Virus record (IMG/VR): IMGVR_UViG_3300032677_000114
Coordinates: 1-31,953 of that record
DNA from: a virus
Strand: one strand, 5' to 3'
Length of the DNA stretch: 31,953 nucleotides
Shown: positions 16,991 to 24,060 of the stretch, piece after piece
Layout: every line of letters starts with the position of its first letter
How positions within the stretch are numbered: position 1 is the stretch's first letter
Notes under the pieces: model-generated
What the model was told of the DNA's origin: nothing
What the model saw: the letters and a program-made list of their open reading frames with translations, nothing else
Databases searched by the model: none
Made by a program: the position numbers and the translations under genes

Positions 16991-17020
16991 GTTCCACTTC
17001 TTGATTTTCAAACATGGAAC
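16991..17020. repeat. Interrupted palindrome between converging operons
   Basis: GTTCCA (16991-16996) and TGGAAC (17015-17020) enclose an inner TTGA-TTT-TCAA. The right part, TTGATTTTCAAACATGGAAC, differs only slightly from TTGATTATCAAACGTGGAAC at 28132-28151. It fills the 33 bases between the stops of the + and - blocks. It could act as a two-way terminator or a protein site; there is no T-run on either strand. Confidence 0.6.
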
Positions 17021-17367
17021 TATTTATCTTCCTCTATTAAATCTTCTTTCAGTCTATCAATAGGACTTAGCTCTTCCAAGCCGATTGTGAATGGAAAACG
17101 ACTTAAAGTCATATCCATTTCGCATGAAGGCTGGTGAAAGCTAAGTCCTTTTTTTATGCCCTGAAAGGTCATTGGAAGTTCACAATAAGCACAATGACCT
17201 TTGAGTTCCAGCATCTTGACTTTAGAGTCATGAAAATCTACAAAATTGGCATAGAAGGTGTAGGAACCGTGGGGACAGGCGGCGGAAGCCGTAGGTCTAC
17301 TCGAGGCCGTGAGAGTTTTTGGGGCGAGGAGTGTAGGTTTGGGTTCCTGCCATTCTACTGATGACAT
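17020..17367 (-). CDS. Small zinc-ribbon protein, 115 aa
   Basis: Starting at the ATG at 17367 (MSSVEWQEPK), the protein has a Pro/Thr/Ser-rich lead, then CPHGSYTFYANFVDFHDSKV and LKGHCAYCELPMTFQG, giving zinc ligands C31, H33, C59 and C62. This C-x-H...C-x2-C arrangement with the FVDxHDxKVKMLEL segment is one I know from other phage genomes as an uncharacterised family. Its first 71 bases overlap the ATPase gene in another frame, and the ribosome binding site is weak, so the exact start is uncertain. It is the last gene of the leftward block. Confidence 0.75.
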   Translation of the reverse strand: MSSVEWQEPKPTLLAPKTLTASSRPTASAACPHGSYTFYANFVDFHDSKVKMLELKGHCAYCELPMTFQGIKKGLSFHQPSCEMDMTLSRFPFTIGLEELSPIDRLKEDLIEEDK

Positions 17368-18943
17368 TGGATCGTTCAGCAATTTCGATGACTCTATGGA
17401 TTTTTTCACTTGGAACTCGCTGGGAAAGAAAGTTGATGATACGAGACTCGTGTACAGGCTTTTTATCCTTAACCCAAATCTGCCACATAAAGAAGTGCAT
17501 TTCTTGAATAACTTGACCATCGGACTTGGATACCATTTCCTTAAAGATGTCTGGCATGGTGGCCTCGGCTGCTAAAAGCCAGTCCTTGGCCCGAGTCAGG
17601 TCGAGAAGGGTGATGCGAAGCTTAGGACTTCGGCTCATCGCAGAGATCATACAAAGCTTAAGGATGTGAAGAATACGTCTGCCGTTATAGTGGGTTAGCT
17701 TGGAGTGCTCGGGCACAGGATCACATCCGCCCAGATACCAACGTTCGATTTCTTTGGCTGCATCTTCATCCCATTGGAAAGCCCCGACCCTTTCGCTCAT
17801 TGCCCCTAAGCTTTCCGCTAGAGCCTTAAATTCCTCCTGCCTGTTCTCGCCCTTGCCGAAAAGCGGCACATGCTTACCGGTGCCGGAATAGACCATGATG
17901 AGCCGTGAGGTGGTGCCCATTGACCAAGCTTCCTCAGGCAAGGTAGCAGCCAAATATCCAGGCTGAGTAGCCGCAAGGATAACTAGCTGCGGATTGCAAA
18001 TGTCTATTGACCTAGCCATGGTGCGGCGTTCTTCTCGATATGACTTAGGATTGTCATATACATAGTTGAGAACGGAGAGGAACTCTAGGTCATGGCTAGG
18101 GACTAGCACCCCGAACTCAGATGCGGCGATGAGCATAGTGTGGTATTCAATCAGGCTTTTGTCTGGAGCCAAAAGTTTCCTGTCTGCCTTCATCAAGGAG
18201 TCGATGAGGCTGGCCTTGGTGACGTTGTTGGGAGCGACATGAAACTTTTGGGCATTAGCATACCAGAGTTGCTCAACCGGATTGATGGCCTGTGTATTAT
18301 GAATTACGGTAAAGTCATCCAGCAAAAATTGACGATCTTGGTCAACTTCAATTCCCCACCAGCGGCCTTGTGAAGCCAGTGAAATATTAAAGCCTACATT
18401 TGTAACGTCTTTTCTTTTAGGCAGCGAGAGTGCAAAATCTTTTACCCCAACTCTCCAAAGTTTCCACTCAGCTTTTTTCGTATTTGACCATTTAAGCCAA
18501 TTCAAGACTGTGACTGTGCAAATTTCTCCTCGGTTAGGATTTTTGCTCTTGCGTAAGGAGAGGATATGCTCTCCATTGCAAAGCCATGATCTGCCTTTGG
18601 TCGGAGTTACCTTATAGAGTTGACCTTCACCTGGAGCTGTGGCAATGACTGTACGAGATTTACCATCTGGGCCGATCAGCAAATCTCCGACTTTGACGGT
18701 TTCAATAGGCACAGCTTTACCGTCATAGGTAAGCACATGCTCTCCGTAAGCAAGGCACTTACCCACAGCTGGCGGGGCTACTAAGAGAGTGAAAAGATTG
18801 GGAAAAAGCACACTTCTACTTGTTTCTACCCATACCCGCCTTTCAAGGGCTCCACTTATTGCGGTGATGCCACTCCAGAGCCGAAAAATGTCTGGAGACG
18901 GAACTCCGTCTGTGTATTTCATAAATGAGTCAATCCAGTCCAC
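17297..18943 (-). CDS. P-loop helicase/primase-type ATPase interrupted by a mini-intein
   Basis: 548 codons, of which residues 63-216 are an intein; the spliced protein would be 394 residues. The N-extein (DWIDSFMKYTDGVPSPDIFRLW, split; LERRVW; SVLFPNLFTLLV) and C-extein (FHVAPNNVTKASLIDSL, LIAASEFGVLVPSHDLEFLS, LVILAATQPGYLAATLPEEAW) match a phage replication ATPase family related to DUF3987 helicase/primase proteins. Joining the exteins restores the Walker A motif APPAVGK-T, so the unspliced protein should be inactive. It lies downstream of the polymerase gene, fitting replication. The exact helicase activity is not proven. Confidence 0.82.
   Translation of the reverse strand: MDWIDSFMKYTDGVPSPDIFRLWSGITAISGALERRVWVETSRSVLFPNLFTLLVAPPAVGKCLAYGEHVLTYDGKAVPIETVKVGDLLIGPDGKSRTVIATAPGEGQLYKVTPTKGRSWLCNGEHILSLRKSKNPNRGEICTVTVLNWLKWSNTKKAEWKLWRVGVKDFALSLPKRKDVTNVGFNISLASQGRWWGIEVDQDRQFLLDDFTVIHNTQAINPVEQLWYANAQKFHVAPNNVTKASLIDSLMKADRKLLAPDKSLIEYHTMLIAASEFGVLVPSHDLEFLSVLNYVYDNPKSYREERRTMARSIDICNPQLVILAATQPGYLAATLPEEAWSMGTTSRLIMVYSGTGKHVPLFGKGENRQEEFKALAESLGAMSERVGAFQWDEDAAKEIERWYLGGCDPVPEHSKLTHYNGRRILHILKLCMISAMSRSPKLRITLLDLTRAKDWLLAAEATMPDIFKEMVSKSDGQVIQEMHFFMWQIWVKDKKPVHESRIINFLSQRVPSEKIHRVIEIAERSNVISRMAGTQTYTPRPKNSHGLE
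18296..18757 (-). other. Mini-intein, 154 aa, in Walker A motif
   Basis: It begins with Cys (CLAYGEHVLTYDGKAVPIET, block A) and continues with VKVGDLLIGPDGKSRTV; block B reads WLCNGEHILSL; block F WWGIEVDQDRQFLLDDFTV; block G VIHN. The terminal His-Asn is followed by Thr as the +1 extein nucleophile. All residues for class 1 protein splicing are present (Cys1, block B His, penultimate His, Asn154, +1 Thr). There is no room for, or trace of, a LAGLIDADG or HNH homing endonuclease. The insertion lies between Lys and Thr of GK-T. Confidence 0.95.
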
Positions 18944-18957
18944 AGGAGTATTCTTTC

Positions 18958-20433
18958 TTAAAGAATGCGGTTGAGGGAGGTAGTGCGCTTGCGCTCATCC
19001 TTGCCCTTGTATTTCATTAAGCCTTCGGGATTGGCTGGGCTATAATTGCCCCAATTCCAGCCAACTTTTGCTTCACCTGGCACTATCAAGGTTCGGCCAT
19101 TGTGGTGAAGTGGAGTCTCGATTAAGCTTAATGCTTTGGAAATAATCCATCCTTCATCCTCCTCTTTGTATTGGAAATAAACTGCGTCATGGACTTGGGC
19201 AGTCAAACGGATCGAGTCCCCTAAGGTATGCCAGATACGCCACAGGGCCAAGTTAAGCCGGTCTCCGGTAGCGCTCTGCGGTGCATAGGCAATGGCCTCG
19301 CGAAGCGTGGTGTCATCGTTTGGTCGCCCAAAGAAGTGGCGAGTACGGCCAAAAACTGTTGTAACCTTTTGAGAGACTTGAAGTTGCTCTGCAACCCAGC
19401 GGTGATACTTCGGTATGCCCTGAAAAGCTTTAAAATAGTTCCGTTGAAAATTCTCCGCAATATAGGTTTCGATCTTAGCATGGCGAGCCATGGTAGGGGG
19501 CAAGCCTCTATAGTTTGACCCGTGGCCTAGCTTTTTGGCCATATCACGATATGAGTACTCACGATAGAATACCGAGTCTGCAATGGCTCGATCCTCCTTT
19601 TTATCTCCTGTCCATTTTAACTCAGGCCAAGCATACTTGCAAACCAAAGTATGCAAGTCTCCAGCGTAACAGGCGTCAAGATAAGTCCAATCATCGAAAA
19701 GAACTCCACAAAGCCAGCCGACCTCACGGCTTTCTGCTTGCTCAAGGTCGATGCCGCAGAGTTTCCAGCCAGGATCGGCGATAAAGATATTGCGAAGCTT
19801 TGGGGCGATGTTTTGCAGATTGGTGCCGGTGCCGGTGGAACTAGAACTTGAACTCCACCTAGCAGTTTCGGTGCCTGCGATGTTGTAACTTGTACGCATC
19901 CTGCCGTCATAATCTACCTCGGTCTGTAGGACACTGAGCTGCTTGCCAATGTCTCGGATTGCGAGAATGGTTCGGATGATAGGACGGGCTATAAAGTAGA
20001 GTTCTAGGGTTTCAAGAGCTTCACGGTCGGTGGAAAGTTTGCGTACCCCTTTTTTGCTCGTCCAGACCTCAGGAAGCTTCATGGCCTCGTAGAAGAATTT
20101 TATAAGTTGGGTGGGGGAGCGTGGATTGAGGGGTTTGCCCCAGACTGCAACTGCAAACTCATCCAGCACCTCTTGGAGAAAAAGGATTTTCTCCTCACAC
20201 TCCTTGATGGAGTTCTGCGCCGAGATCTTGTCTATAAGAAAACCTCTTTGCATCATTTCCAAAGCAGGGGCTTGGAGAGCAAGAGCGAAATTATAGACTT
20301 GGGGATTGACCGGATGGAGGGATTTAAGTTCCCTGAGAACTTCCAGGGTAATGCAGCAATCTAAACCGTTATAGACTTGGTGAGACTCATCTTTGGTCGC
20401 AGGGGCATAAGTCGAGGTTTTAATTACCGGCAT
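18958..20433 (-). CDS. DNA polymerase I family, polymerase part (split gene, second half)
   Basis: 491 residues. It begins at the end of the exonuclease domain: Exo III is YNGLD (Y21, D25). The polymerase domain has motif A GIDLEQAESREVGW (D229), motif B RDMAKKLGHGSNYRG (R296, K300, Y308) and motif C QVHDAVYF (H415, D416; Ala replaces the usual Glu after Asp). There is thus no complete proofreading domain in this chain: Exo I and II are in the gene at 21005-22045. AGAGG upstream of the ATG and a 14-base overlap with the preceding gene indicate separate translation. The first 16 residues (MPVIKTSTYAPATKDE) look unlike a family N-terminus. Confidence 0.9.
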   Translation of the reverse strand: MPVIKTSTYAPATKDESHQVYNGLDCCITLEVLRELKSLHPVNPQVYNFALALQAPALEMMQRGFLIDKISAQNSIKECEEKILFLQEVLDEFAVAVWGKPLNPRSPTQLIKFFYEAMKLPEVWTSKKGVRKLSTDREALETLELYFIARPIIRTILAIRDIGKQLSVLQTEVDYDGRMRTSYNIAGTETARWSSSSSSTGTGTNLQNIAPKLRNIFIADPGWKLCGIDLEQAESREVGWLCGVLFDDWTYLDACYAGDLHTLVCKYAWPELKWTGDKKEDRAIADSVFYREYSYRDMAKKLGHGSNYRGLPPTMARHAKIETYIAENFQRNYFKAFQGIPKYHRWVAEQLQVSQKVTTVFGRTRHFFGRPNDDTTLREAIAYAPQSATGDRLNLALWRIWHTLGDSIRLTAQVHDAVYFQYKEEDEGWIISKALSLIETPLHHNGRTLIVPGEAKVGWNWGNYSPANPEGLMKYKGKDERKRTTSLNRIL

Positions 20434-20830
20434 TTTGGCCTCTTTTTGCAGCTTGAAAAGTTTTTAGATATTTGCGAAACTCAGTTAAATTTGCCACCTT
20501 GATAATGTCGGGGTGGTGCTGCCAAGTTCCGAAGTCCTTATGGTTTCCGATCAGGACAACTGGAAGTCCCAGACATAGGGCATAGCCAACTTCAACCAAA
20601 GCCCCTCTAAGCTGATCATTTTCATGAGCGTAAACTGCAACTAAATCTGCACTTTCAATATCTTCAAAATCCTCAACCCAAAACTCGCGGGCATTGGCTG
20701 GAGTTTCCTGAGTTTTATTTGCCCAATGTTTAATCCACCTCGCATGGATATAAATTTCCTTCCACCTATCGTGAAGGTCAAGCCAAAACCAGCCCAGTGG
20801 GATTTTGGAAGCAGGGTAAACTCGTAACAT
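20420..20830 (-). CDS. Nucleoside 2-deoxyribosyltransferase-like protein
   Basis: 136 residues from the ATG at 20830, which has a strong AGGAG site; the open frame further upstream is not needed. Family features are MLRVYPASKI (first strand), WIKHWANK, DIESADLVAVYAHENDQLRG (D-x-x-x-x-AD) and GALVEVGYALCLGLPVVLIG, with the Glu of VEVG in the place of the catalytic Glu. These enzymes move or remove bases from deoxynucleosides; some relatives in phages are nucleotide-pool enzymes and the fold is close to TIR. It sits between the two halves of the DNA polymerase. Confidence 0.8.
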   Translation of the reverse strand: MLRVYPASKIPLGWFWLDLHDRWKEIYIHARWIKHWANKTQETPANAREFWVEDFEDIESADLVAVYAHENDQLRGALVEVGYALCLGLPVVLIGNHKDFGTWQHHPDIIKVANLTEFRKYLKTFQAAKRGQNAGN

Positions 20831-21004
20831 GGTATCTCCTAGGACGATCAGAATATGAGATAAAGGAAAGGAAAGCAAGGCCATAATTTGACACACATTT
20901 GAGGCGTGGCGGCAAAGTATGGGAAGGGATAGGCAATCATACATGGGATAAAAGATGCCCGCCCATGACCTTCTAATGGCCTTGGTGGAACTAGGACTAA
21001 AATC
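20831..21004 (-). other. Non-coding, probably structured leader inside the split polymerase locus
   Basis: 174 bases between the stop of the glycosylase/exonuclease gene and the ATG of the deoxyribosyltransferase-like gene. CAAGGCCAT (20876-20884) and ATGGCCTTG (20976-20984) form a perfect 9-bp stem around 91 bases, which contain a second repeat CATGGG/CCCATG (20942-20947, 20962-20967). Just after the upstream stop, - strand TAGGAT-TTTA-GTCCTA can fold into a hairpin. GTCCTAG recurs next to the AGGAG site of the downstream gene. I could not recognise a riboswitch or a complete group I intron core. Confidence 0.5.
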
Positions 21005-22045
21005 CTATTCATCCTTCTTGAGCGTGGTTTTGCGATAAGTGTTCTTCCATGACGACTCGTTGGTGTAGATGGAGCCAAGGAAGCCAAGACCTTTTTGCAA
21101 CTCTGGGTAAAGGGCATGGTGAAGCAGCATAGTGTCCTCAGTGCAATTTTGAATTTTAAGGCCCATTCGGAGGATGTACTGGAGATCATAGAGGCCGTTC
21201 TGGAATACCTTGGGGATAGGAGAGCTTAAAAGGGTTTCGACGAAATTCCAAGCATCAAGCTCAAGGTCAGGGGTAGGCCAATAGGATTTGCCGGAGTAAT
21301 CTACAAAGGGAATTACCATGGCTTTTGTGGGGCTGGAAGCAAAACCGATGCAAGTGATTTGGCCTAGGCGAGTTTCAATGTCCACACCGAGGTATAATGC
21401 TGAGGAATTTTCTTGCCACCATTCGAGCATTTCCTCAAAGCTGGGGCTAATGAGGATTTCCCTTTCCGGTCTGCGGATTTCAGGAAAATGACGCTCCCTT
21501 TCCGCTTTCATCAAATCCGTTATCACGATTACTCGAAGTGCCCAGTTACGCATAACTGCGGCTGGGTTATAGGTGGGAAGGACTTTGAGGTCATCGACTA
21601 GGGTAGAGTAGGCTACGGTGCCTCGAAGGGAGCCGATGCCGCTGGAATTGAGGAGTGCCCAGCAAGCCGTATTGCCTAAGGCCAAGGTAAGGTTAGGCTT
21701 TACGATCTGGAGTTCTTGCTGGAGTCTTGCAACTTCGCCCAAGAGTTCTGGCTTGATATACTTGCCCATGCCGTAAGGCGGCATTGGGTAGCCAAGGCCA
21801 GCTTCCTTCTTATTGACACAGATTTTCTCAATATCTCCTTGCGGAGGTTTAAAGTTAAAAACACTGGTTAAAAAGCACTCACTTCTCGAGATCCCCGCCT
21901 CGGCTAACATACGGGTAAGTTCTTGGCCGGAACTGCCCATGAAAGGCAGCTTGGTCATTTCTTCCTGATCTCCCCATGCTTCGCCGACTATGGCGATCCG
22001 AGCATTTCGCGGGCCGTTAGTGGAGTAGAAGGGAGCTGAGGTCAT
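21005..22045 (-). CDS. Uracil-DNA glycosylase domain fused to 3'-5' exonuclease half (split DNA polymerase, first half)
   Basis: 346 residues. Residues 15-180 are a family 4-like UDG domain: VGEAWGDQEE (21-29), PFMGSSGQELTRML (34-47), LGNTACWALL (123-132), YNPAAVMRN (159-167). The N-terminal Cys pair for the Fe-S cluster is absent and the usual HPA is NPA, so glycosylase activity may be altered or lost. Residues 217-346 begin a DnaQ-like exonuclease: Exo I GVDIETR (D222, E224), Exo II FQNGLYDLQYILRM (N283, D287), then EDTMLLHH and GFLGSIYTNESSWK. It stops with KKDE before Exo III. SPO1-like and many phage polymerases have this UDG-exo-pol order in one chain. Starts in an ATGA overlap. Confidence 0.88.
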   Translation of the reverse strand: MTSAPFYSTNGPRNARIAIVGEAWGDQEEMTKLPFMGSSGQELTRMLAEAGISRSECFLTSVFNFKPPQGDIEKICVNKKEAGLGYPMPPYGMGKYIKPELLGEVARLQQELQIVKPNLTLALGNTACWALLNSSGIGSLRGTVAYSTLVDDLKVLPTYNPAAVMRNWALRVIVITDLMKAERERHFPEIRRPEREILISPSFEEMLEWWQENSSALYLGVDIETRLGQITCIGFASSPTKAMVIPFVDYSGKSYWPTPDLELDAWNFVETLLSSPIPKVFQNGLYDLQYILRMGLKIQNCTEDTMLLHHALYPELQKGLGFLGSIYTNESSWKNTYRKTTLKKDE

Positions 22046-22431
22046 TCTGAGCGTTCACTTTGGTTAAGGTCAAAAAGATCAGGTAGCTTAATTTGGGTCT
22101 CCCTTTCTTCCAGCATACACTTGAAAAGTAAGAGATAGACGATGATGTCATCGCAGCGAGAAGCTAGGGTTTCCAGTCGCTTAATGCCGGTGATCCCTGC
22201 CCGCATATCTTGCTCGTATTGCATGAGGGCGTCCCAGTGCTTGGCGGCATATATTCTCCAGATGGTTTCCATGGGAAGGCCGGTGGCATTAGCATGGCGG
22301 CGGAAATTGCCCAGCCGATCACCAGTTCCGGCATATTCACGGCCTTTAAGTTCACCCAAAGCTTTGAGTTGGGTAATGGTGTCTTTGACGATCTCATTGT
22401 AACGCTTGATAGGAAAATGTGGCTTGGTCAT
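22042..22431 (-). CDS. Conserved phage hypothetical protein, 129 aa
   Basis: Mostly helical, with the pattern LKGREYAGTGDRLGNFRRHA, then WRIYAAKHWDALMQYEQDMR and RCDDIIVYLLLFKCMLEER. The aKHWDal and R-x-DDiivYllLfk motifs recur in other phage replication regions as I know them, and recall MazG-like or nucleotide-modification-associated helical proteins, but I cannot place it firmly. It overlaps both neighbours by four bases (ATGA), between the ParB-methyltransferase and the glycosylase/polymerase gene, hinting at nucleotide or genome metabolism. Confidence 0.72.
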   Translation of the reverse strand: MTKPHFPIKRYNEIVKDTITQLKALGELKGREYAGTGDRLGNFRRHANATGLPMETIWRIYAAKHWDALMQYEQDMRAGITGIKRLETLASRCDDIIVYLLLFKCMLEERETQIKLPDLFDLNQSERSE

Positions 22432-23825
22432 TTTGAAAGTCTCCGGAGGGCTTGTGCTTGTTTAAAACTTCTTAAGGCATTAGTGTAGTGTTCAGGGGAA
22501 ATTTCTAAGCCAAGAACTTGCTTTGCGCCTAGTTGATCTGCGGCATGAAGGGCGTTGCCGCTGCCACATGTTGGGTCAAGCATCCGTGTGTTTTCGTCCA
22601 CGAACATAGACATGAAAGACTTGAGCATCGCAATGTTTTTGGCAGAATTATGATTGGTTTTGTCGGTAGGGGCAGAGTAGGAATTGGAGACCGATCTGAG
22701 AATGTAGCGATCTTCGCGACTGGCGATAAGACAAGTTTCGTATATTCGGCGTGGCCCACGCTTGGGATCAGGCAAGATGCCAACATTGTCACTCTTAGTC
22801 CAGATAAGAGGGAATTTTTGAACTTGAAGGCTTGGTGCATGGGTAGCAAAGAACTCGAGAGTTTCATGATAGTGCTCCATTGAAAACCAGAACATAAGAT
22901 GAGCCGATGGGCTCATTAGCTTGTCTAAGTTTTTGCATAGGCAACCGAGGAGAGTCCAATAGACATCTGGGGAGTCGGAATACTGCTCCCAACGCTGGCT
23001 GCCACTCATCTTTCCTGCGTTATAGTTGACTCCATAGGGGAAATCGCAATGGATGAAATTGAAGGGCTGGCCAGTGTAAGCTTCTGTCCACTCAAGAAAA
23101 TTCACGTTCAAGATTGGGTCTGGAGAAGGCTCGGTTGGGGACGAAGCTGCGGCACGGGCTGGGGCATAGGTGTCTTTGGCGGGCTTTGGAGAGCCTTCGG
23201 TCTGATCCTCACTTTCCGGTGCCTCATTTCCTTCTTCTCGCTTTGGTGGGTCGCTAAGTTCATCCCCAAAAGTAACTGTGGCATTGATGATGTCGCTGAG
23301 GGCATCTCCGGTAGCCCGTTGGTCAACTCGACTAAGGATATTGTAAGCAACTCGATAGGAAGTAGCTTCGCTGATCCGAGGATTGTCGATGTCGCGAGCA
23401 ACTCGCAAAATGGAACTAAGAAGTCCTGTGCCGAGGCCGAGGGCATCAGCGGTCTTGCTTTGACTCCAATCCGGCTGGAGGGAGTAGAGATCATGAATGG
23501 CGGAATAGGCTGTTACAAGGTCACGCCAATCAAGGTCGCTGCGTTTGACGTTTTCCTCTAACTCAATAATTTGGGCTTCGATAGGATCGAGGTCCTCGAG
23601 ATACCGGCATGGAATGTCGAAAAGGCCAGCGGCTTTGGAAGCCTCAAACCTACGTTCACCAGCCACTAGCACGTTGTCTTTGGTGATGATAATAGGGTTC
23701 AGGACTCCTCGCTTAGAAACCGAGTCCACAAGGTTGCTCACGTCGATTACTTTTCGCTGACGTTCCTCCCTCAACACCTTGATCTCGGTGAGGGGTATGC
23801 GTTGAAATTCTTGCTGGCTAGCCAT
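22428..23825 (-). CDS. ParB-domain / DNA methyltransferase fusion
   Basis: 465 residues. Residues about 8-170 are ParB/Srx-like: IPLTEIKVLREERQRK, GVLNPIIITKDNVLVAGERRFEA (split; GERR 56-59), a helix-turn-helix region around 115-145 (WSQSKTADALGLGTGLLSSIL). Residues 190-236 are an acidic then Ala/Pro/Ser linker. Residues 237-465 are an amino-methyltransferase in beta order: motif IV CDFPYG (260-264; a DPPY variant) precedes motif I DPTCGSGNAL (417-426), with GLEIS (439-443) as motif II. It probably methylates adenine N6 or cytosine N4 in phage DNA. Four- and one-base overlaps tie it to its neighbours. Confidence 0.88.
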   Translation of the reverse strand: MASQQEFQRIPLTEIKVLREERQRKVIDVSNLVDSVSKRGVLNPIIITKDNVLVAGERRFEASKAAGLFDIPCRYLEDLDPIEAQIIELEENVKRSDLDWRDLVTAYSAIHDLYSLQPDWSQSKTADALGLGTGLLSSILRVARDIDNPRISEATSYRVAYNILSRVDQRATGDALSDIINATVTFGDELSDPPKREEGNEAPESEDQTEGSPKPAKDTYAPARAAASSPTEPSPDPILNVNFLEWTEAYTGQPFNFIHCDFPYGVNYNAGKMSGSQRWEQYSDSPDVYWTLLGCLCKNLDKLMSPSAHLMFWFSMEHYHETLEFFATHAPSLQVQKFPLIWTKSDNVGILPDPKRGPRRIYETCLIASREDRYILRSVSNSYSAPTDKTNHNSAKNIAMLKSFMSMFVDENTRMLDPTCGSGNALHAADQLGAKQVLGLEISPEHYTNALRSFKQAQALRRLSK

Positions 23826-24046
23826 TAGTAAATTTCCTTTAGTCGGGAACAGATGGACTCGATGGTTTCTTTTTTGGTCATGTTTGGGAGTTTACGAGCC
23901 AAGGTAAATTCCTCGTCTATGACACGAAGAACTTGCATGTGAACGCGATACATAGACTCGCGCCGCATAAACTCATCAATATTTTCTTGAGTAACCGGAA
24001 AGTAAGCATCAAGGCTTACGTTATAGATTTGAGGCATTTCAGACAT
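23825..24046 (-). CDS. Hypothetical protein, 73 aa
   Basis: It begins MSEMPQIYNVSLDAYFPVTQ, and the rest is predicted helical and charged (NIDEFMRRESMYRVHMQVL; KKETIESICSRLKEIY). The ATG has AAAGGAG upstream, placed just past the terminator at 24061-24092. Its stop shares a base with the start of the ParB-methyltransferase gene, so the two are probably co-translated. I do not recognise a family. Confidence 0.72.
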   Translation of the reverse strand: MSEMPQIYNVSLDAYFPVTQENIDEFMRRESMYRVHMQVLRVIDEEFTLARKLPNMTKKETIESICSRLKEIY

Positions 24047-24060
24047 GATAGACTCCTTTC

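Noticed and set aside
16987-17019. Standard rho-independent terminator between converging operons.
   Set aside because: The palindrome lacks a T-run on either strand; it is listed as a repeat instead.
20831-21004. Complete group I intron.
   Set aside because: A P1-like pairing and long stems are visible but no recognisable P7/P3 core; kept only as a hypothesis under findings.
20848-21189. 113-codon - strand ORF across the end of the glycosylase/exonuclease gene.
   Set aside because: It is a frame shadow of that gene with no ribosome binding site or family signature.
23049-23561. 170-codon + strand ORF opposite the ParB-methyltransferase.
   Set aside because: Antisense shadow of a gene with clear domain motifs; composition is Trp/Leu/Phe-rich as typical for shadows.
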